41,707 nt of DNA from Oscillospiraceae bacterium (GTDB lineage Bacteria; Bacillota; Clostridia; Oscillospirales; CAG-272): assembly GCA_015064785.1 (NCBI GenBank), contig SVRM01000028.1:1-41707 (forward strand), written 5' to 3'. Below are positions 38,193 through 41,707 of the stretch, piece by piece. The notes beneath the pieces are model-generated. The model ran no database searches and was not told the DNA's origin. It worked only from the letters and a program-made list of their open reading frames with translations. The translations under genes and the position numbers were made by a program. The number at the start of each line of letters is the position of its first letter. The stretch's first letter is position 1.

Positions 38193-40367
38193 TCAAAAGA
38201 TACGGTAAACAACACGTAGATGATGCGCACACTTTTTGTCTGTCGTGTAATATGCGTGGTACTGACTCGGCATCTGTACATGGTACTGCTCCGGTTCACC
38301 TTCGTTGAGTGCGACATCAAACCGGTCGGAGAGGGAAAGCGAGACAAAGCAGCCATTGTCCGGCGTGACAAGCAGCTGATGTCCGTGACGTGTGACGCTC
38401 AGCGACATCGGCGGAACATCGGACTCGATGGCGTGACAGTCGGCGGGCTTGGACAGCATGTGCAGGGGATAGGTGATCTCCACCGGATGATCGGCGCGGA
38501 TATCGTCCTCAATGACCACCGTATGTGCGTCGGTCATGCGGAAGGTACGTACCCAGCGTGTCAGCATCGGGTAGGAGGCTGTCATATCAAGGCTTGCTTC
38601 TCGGATGCCGTTTTCGATGCCGCAGGAGACGATTTCAGCGGTGTGGCGGAAGTTGGAAAAGTCCTGTCCGATGCCGTCGACGAGAATGGCATTGTGCGCT
38701 TTGGTCGTGTTGAGCCACTGCATATGGTGCTTTGTTCCATAGGCGCGTCCGAAATAACCGGAGGGACAAAGCATCGCCGTGCCGCCTGCGAACAGCGCAA
38801 AGGAGCCGTTGTCGGGCTGCCGGTGGCTGCCGGGACCAAACTTCGACGCGCGCGCCATCAGATGCAGATCACCTGCCGGATTGCGGCGTCCGCTGTGCAG
38901 GGAGACAAATCCGGCATCCGGGAAGGCATCGGCATCGGTCGGGGCAGCGGTGAAGCCGTCATTGCGGATGAGGGCTTCGGTCGGCAGGAAGACGTCCAGC
39001 AGATGCAGGGAGAACAGCTTCTGCTGCGACAGCGCACGGTCATAGGCGCGTGCCTCTTCCAGTCCGGAGACATCGGCGTAGACGCGGAACGGATTCTGCG
39101 CAAAGAACCCGGGCCACTCCGGTGATTCGGGTGAGCACCAGTAACCGTCGCCGAACGGATGCAGCTCGTGGTCAGGCAGCGCAAAGTGCAGCAGATACCG
39201 TGCAAAATTGCGGTAGAACGGACGGTCAAAGAACGATTTTCCCGTGTAACGCGCAACGGCGGAGAAGAACGGCAGATACCATTTTGTGTAGCTGGTGGAG
39301 TAGAAGGTTCCCTCTGCCCAGCCGCCGTCCGGTGTGCCGAAGAACGGGAACATGCCGCCGTAGACCTGCAATGCATAGGCTAACCAGCGGCGCAGCATGG
39401 CGGGATCCATCCCCGGTTCTCCCCACAGCGACAGTGCCGCTTCACCAAGGTAAGCAGGCAGGCGTCCTGCGTGGGAATTGCCGGGATTTTTCATGTAATC
39501 GAGCCGCAGAAGCCGATCCTCACACTGCTGTGCATAGGAAACCACCGCCTGTGCGGCATACGCGCGTTCCTTTGCATTCATGAGGGGCGCGGTCAGGTCA
39601 AAGACCGCCGGAAAGCAGCGTGCGCAGGACAGACCGACCTCATCGCCCCATGCGCCGCAGAGGGAACAGGGGCCGCCCGGATTCCAGTCGCAGATGTGCA
39701 GAAAGAGGCGCTTTGCAAACGCGCCGGCTTCTTTGTCACCGAGCAGATAATACCCCAGCGCACAGGCGACCAGGCTGCGGTCACAGAAGTCGCGGAACCG
39801 ACCGAAATATTCGCGGTAGGGAAGGGCGCCCTCGTCGGTATGGTACTGCGGGCGTGCGGGCAGACCGTCGCGGTATGCCTGTTCGATGCATCTGCGCAGG
39901 GTGTCAAGTGCATCGGCGCGGGACACCTTCAGTTCTGCCAGCTCCGACATGGAAAACAGGTGCCGCGGGCGTTTTTCAGGAATGCTTTGCAGGACCTCAT
40001 CGGCGGTCGGACGGATAAACGGAATCGCGTTTTGGGCGACGGTGAAGGTCTCCCAGCCGCGCTCCGCATCGCCTGCGGTGACATTCCAGCGGTAGGATCC
40101 GGCGGAAAACAACCGTGTCGGGACATAGGTGTTGCCGTATACCTGCTCGCACAGAACCGGTGTGCCGTCCGCCTGCTCCACCGTCACGGTATAGCAGACG
40201 GTGTGGTCGGTGTCCTGCGGCAGCGGAAGCCAGACAAACGCCGGCGGATTTTCATAAACGGTCACGCCGCCTGTCGGATACGGGAAGACCTCCCAATGGC
40301 TCTGCCGTTCCTGCGGGAAGGATACGGATTGTGTATCGTTAAACATATCGTGTGTATCGTTTGACAT
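38193..40367 (-). CDS. Heparinase II/III-type polysaccharide lyase (DUF4962 plus heparinase C-terminal domain)
   Basis: 724 residues from ATG 40367 (GAGGT with 7-base spacing); 27 upstream codons are probably not translated. A beta-sandwich-like N-terminus is followed by an alpha-helical barrel (DFCDRSLVACALGYYLLGDKEAG, NPGNSHAGRLPAYLGEAALSLWG, TPDGGWAEGTFYSTSYTKWY) typical of DUF4962 and heparinase II/oligoalginate lyase. The C-terminal beta-domain shows SHRQPDNGSFALFAGGTAML, TTKAHNAILVDGIGQDF and TVVIEDDIRADHP. Catalytic Tyr and His residues probably lie in FYSTSYTKWY and NSHAG. No signal peptide is seen, so it likely acts on imported oligosaccharides with uronic acids. The substrate cannot be specified. 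Confidence 0.85.
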   Translation of the reverse strand: MSNDTHDMFNDTQSVSFPQERQSHWEVFPYPTGGVTVYENPPAFVWLPLPQDTDHTVCYTVTVEQADGTPVLCEQVYGNTYVPTRLFSAGSYRWNVTAGDAERGWETFTVAQNAIPFIRPTADEVLQSIPEKRPRHLFSMSELAELKVSRADALDTLRRCIEQAYRDGLPARPQYHTDEGALPYREYFGRFRDFCDRSLVACALGYYLLGDKEAGAFAKRLFLHICDWNPGGPCSLCGAWGDEVGLSCARCFPAVFDLTAPLMNAKERAYAAQAVVSYAQQCEDRLLRLDYMKNPGNSHAGRLPAYLGEAALSLWGEPGMDPAMLRRWLAYALQVYGGMFPFFGTPDGGWAEGTFYSTSYTKWYLPFFSAVARYTGKSFFDRPFYRNFARYLLHFALPDHELHPFGDGYWCSPESPEWPGFFAQNPFRVYADVSGLEEARAYDRALSQQKLFSLHLLDVFLPTEALIRNDGFTAAPTDADAFPDAGFVSLHSGRRNPAGDLHLMARASKFGPGSHRQPDNGSFALFAGGTAMLCPSGYFGRAYGTKHHMQWLNTTKAHNAILVDGIGQDFSNFRHTAEIVSCGIENGIREASLDMTASYPMLTRWVRTFRMTDAHTVVIEDDIRADHPVEITYPLHMLSKPADCHAIESDVPPMSLSVTRHGHQLLVTPDNGCFVSLSLSDRFDVALNEGEPEQYHVQMPSQYHAYYTTDKKCAHHLRVVYRIF

Positions 40368-40452
40368 TTCGTTTACCTCGGTGGATGTGAGATGTAGGGA
40401 GAATGTGGGATTACGTGAACGATTGGGGATTGTGGGGACGGTTCGCACAGAA

Positions 40453-40508
40453 AGCCTTCCCTGGTGAGGGAAGGTGGCACGCGAAGCGTGACGGATGCGT
40501 CGTCATCC
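40453..40508. repeat. Palindromic repeat, family E, solo copy
   Basis: CCTTCCCTGGTGAGGGAAGG (40455-40474) is a hairpin, followed by TGGCACGCGAAGCGTGACGG and ATGCGTCGTCATCC. It matches the right arm of the MITE-like element at 22472-22706 (inverse of 22647-22706) except for the middle loop. It lies in the 207-bp gap between the heparinase-like and acetyltransferase genes. Confidence 0.75.
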
Positions 40509-40574
40509 AGCGCACATATCTGCAATTTTTTTCTTTGATTTTTGATGATTTTGCGTTTGATCTCGTTGGATGCC

Positions 40575-41141
40575 TTATTCTTCCTCTTTGTTTTTCTCGG
40601 AGAACCAGATGTATTTCCCCGTTTCGGGATCGATTCTGCCGACCTGCTTTGCCGGGATGCCTGCCATGATCGCATAGTCCGGCGTGGAGCGCGTGACAAC
40701 CGCTCCTGCACAGACGAGGTTTGCGCGACCGATCTTGACGCCGGCGGTCACGGTGACATTGCTTGCCAGCCACGAACCCCAGCCGATGACGATGGAATTG
40801 TCGTAGTCGCCGTCGGTGCGTGCGGAGAAGTGGCCCGTCGCCGGATCAAACTTGTGGTTGCCGGCGGCAATCGAGCAGTGCGGACCGATCAGCACGTGAT
40901 CCTCCACGGTGACATTGCCGTTGATATAGACGTACAGTCCGACAAAAATGTCCTGTCCGAATTTTTCTCTCATGTTCGGTACACGGATGATCGCACCGGG
41001 TGCGACAAGGATGTTCTTTCCGCCCAGCCCCAGCAGCTCCGCGCGGCGGATGTCATCGGGACCGTTGTCGGACATGGAGGTCAGGCGCACATAGGCGGCG
41101 TATTCCTCGTCGGAAAATTGCATGTTTTTTAAGTCTTCCAT
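40575..41141 (-). CDS. Hexapeptide-repeat acetyltransferase (maltose/NodL/LacA type)
   Basis: 188 residues. The left-handed beta-helix repeats are visible as rows of I/V/L-G-x4: IFVGLYVYINGNVTVEDHVLIGP, SIVIGWGSWLASNVTVTAGVKIG and NLVCAGAVVTRSTPDYAIMAG; IPAKQVGRI closes the coil. The catalytic His lies in AAGNHKFDP. The N-terminal helical part (EDLKNMQFSDEEYAAYVRL) matches the sugar O-acetyltransferases of the Maa/NodL/LacA group. It transfers acetyl from acetyl-CoA to a sugar hydroxyl in the cytosol as a trimer. A start with AAAGGAAG upstream fits. It could serve the glycan pathway of the neighbouring lyase. Confidence 0.9.
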   Translation of the reverse strand: MEDLKNMQFSDEEYAAYVRLTSMSDNGPDDIRRAELLGLGGKNILVAPGAIIRVPNMREKFGQDIFVGLYVYINGNVTVEDHVLIGPHCSIAAGNHKFDPATGHFSARTDGDYDNSIVIGWGSWLASNVTVTAGVKIGRANLVCAGAVVTRSTPDYAIMAGIPAKQVGRIDPETGKYIWFSEKNKEEE

Positions 41142-41212
41142 GTTCAGCTTCCTTTCTCTATAACAAAAGGAGCGAAACAGGAACAGCTCCGCCGGACACC
41201 GGAAAGTGTACA

Positions 41213-41238
41213 GCGGGCGATTCGTGAATCGCCCCTAC
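41213..41238. repeat. Palindromic repeat, family A, copy 2
   Basis: Core GGGCGATTCGTGAATCGCCC (41215-41234) with CTAC after it. The 26-base unit is the exact reverse complement of 3195-3220. It lies 11 bases beyond the foldase stop codon and could end its transcript. Confidence 0.85.
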
Positions 41239-41249
41239 ACAAGGTTGGA

Positions 41250-41707
41250 TTAAAGGGAGGCGCGGTCAACCGGGTACAGAATCTTGAGCTGATTCAGCTT
41301 GGACTGGTACGCTGCCTGCTGCTTGTCCTGCATCAGCTTTTCCTTCAGCTGCGCCTTGATGGTATCAAACGGCATTTCGGTTTCCTCACCCTTGGAGTTC
41401 AGACGGATGATGTGGTAGCCGAACTGGGTCTTGACAGGTGCGGAGAGGGTACCGACTTCCATTGTGAAGCAGGCTTCGTCAAATTCGGGAACCATCTGAC
41501 CGCGTCCGAAGTCACCGAGAGAACCGCCTTCCTTACCGGAGGGGCAGGTGGAGAATTCCTTTGCAGCGTCTTCAAATGTCATTTCACCTGCGTTGATCTT
41601 TGCGAGGATTTCGTTTGCCTTTTCCTCGGAATCGACGAGAATGTGGCTTGCGTTGACGGTCGGACCCTGCACGAACTGTGCCTTGTTTTCGTTGTAGTAT
41701 GCCTCAA
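41250..41707 (-). CDS. Parvulin-type peptidyl-prolyl isomerase (PrsA-like), 5' part outside window
   Basis: The frame is open to the right edge, so the N-terminus is missing; 151 residues are seen. The rotamase domain is complete enough to recognise: VNASHILVDSEEKANEILA, GEMTFEDAAKEFSTCPSG, GGSLGDFGRGQMVPEFDEA and GTLSAPVKTQFGYHIIRL. It ends with a coiled-coil-like helix (FDTIKAQLKEKLMQDKQQAA). PrsA-type foldases help secreted proteins fold outside the membrane; whether this one has a signal peptide cannot be told. A GTG near 41672 is internal, not the start. Confidence 0.9.
   Translation of the reverse strand, partial: EAYYNENKAQFVQGPTVNASHILVDSEEKANEILAKINAGEMTFEDAAKEFSTCPSGKEGGSLGDFGRGQMVPEFDEACFTMEVGTLSAPVKTQFGYHIIRLNSKGEETEMPFDTIKAQLKEKLMQDKQQAAYQSKLNQLKILYPVDRASL

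Noticed and set aside
40321..40367. Direct repeats at the start of the heparinase-like gene as an operator
   Set aside because: They code for the repeated residues NDTHDMFNDT within the likely reading frame, so the repetition may be coding in origin; too weak to call an operator.

Overview
The window looks like chromosomal DNA of a Gram-positive anaerobe of the class Clostridia, probably a gut or rumen lineage near the Oscillospirales. This rests on Firmicutes-type genes (RNase J, prfA next to sua5, M18 and M42 aminopeptidases, lipoproteins with Clostridia-like lipoboxes), AGGAGG-type ribosome binding sites, 17-bp-spaced sigma-A promoters, and intergenic palindromes of a kind I associate with this group. 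The taxonomic call is inference; there is no rRNA gene or other marker here. Most genes are GC-rich, while about 6.4-8.6 kb and 10.6-12.7 kb are clearly richer in A+T.

Layout. 0-4.2 kb: the tail of an IS30-type transposase, an ABC exporter half-transporter, a UPF0340 protein and a surface-anchored protein. 4.2-8.6 kb: a class I lysyl-tRNA synthetase fused to a tRNA-binding domain, then an AT-rich type II restriction-modification pair. 8.7-15.1 kb (plus strand): M42 peptidase and YdcF-like protein; a DUF5714-like/arsenate-reductase fusion and an alpha/beta hydrolase in AT-rich DNA; then a GH127-like glycosidase with a DUF1624 membrane acyltransferase. 15.2-17.8 kb (minus): a DHHW/MBOAT pair, the usual two-protein machinery for O-acetylating an extracellular polymer. 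18-24.3 kb (minus): RNase J, a DUF4838 glycosidase-like protein and an M18 aminopeptidase. 24.4-25.8 kb (plus): a promoter, a short leader ORF, a terminator-like hairpin and a lipoprotein. 25.8-30.3 kb (minus): an operon of two GNAT acetyltransferases (one frameshifted), prfA, a Sua5-CoaE fusion and a lytic transglycosylase. 30.3-31.5 kb: a Gfo/Idh/MocA oxidoreductase. 31.6-36.8 kb: two tandem solute-binding lipoproteins and an M14-type peptidase, divergent from an AraC/PocR-type regulator. 36.8-41.7 kb (minus): an SGNH-like lipoprotein, a heparinase II/III-type lyase, a hexapeptide acetyltransferase and the 3' end of a parvulin-type foldase.

Much of the accessory content concerns glycans: hydrolases or lyases (GH127-like, DUF4838, heparinase-like), a sugar oxidoreductase, orphan solute-binding proteins and several acetyltransferases. 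The housekeeping part holds two unusual fusions (LysRS-I plus tRNA-binding domain; Sua5 plus CoaE). Gaps between genes carry several families of short palindromic repeats, one of which forms a 235-bp MITE-like element with perfect 26-bp terminal inverted repeats. No CRISPR array, rRNA or tRNA gene was recognised. I found no clear novel defence system; the most unusual items are the fusions, the attenuator-like leader at 24.5 kb, and the SBP/M14 locus with its overlapping divergent promoters.
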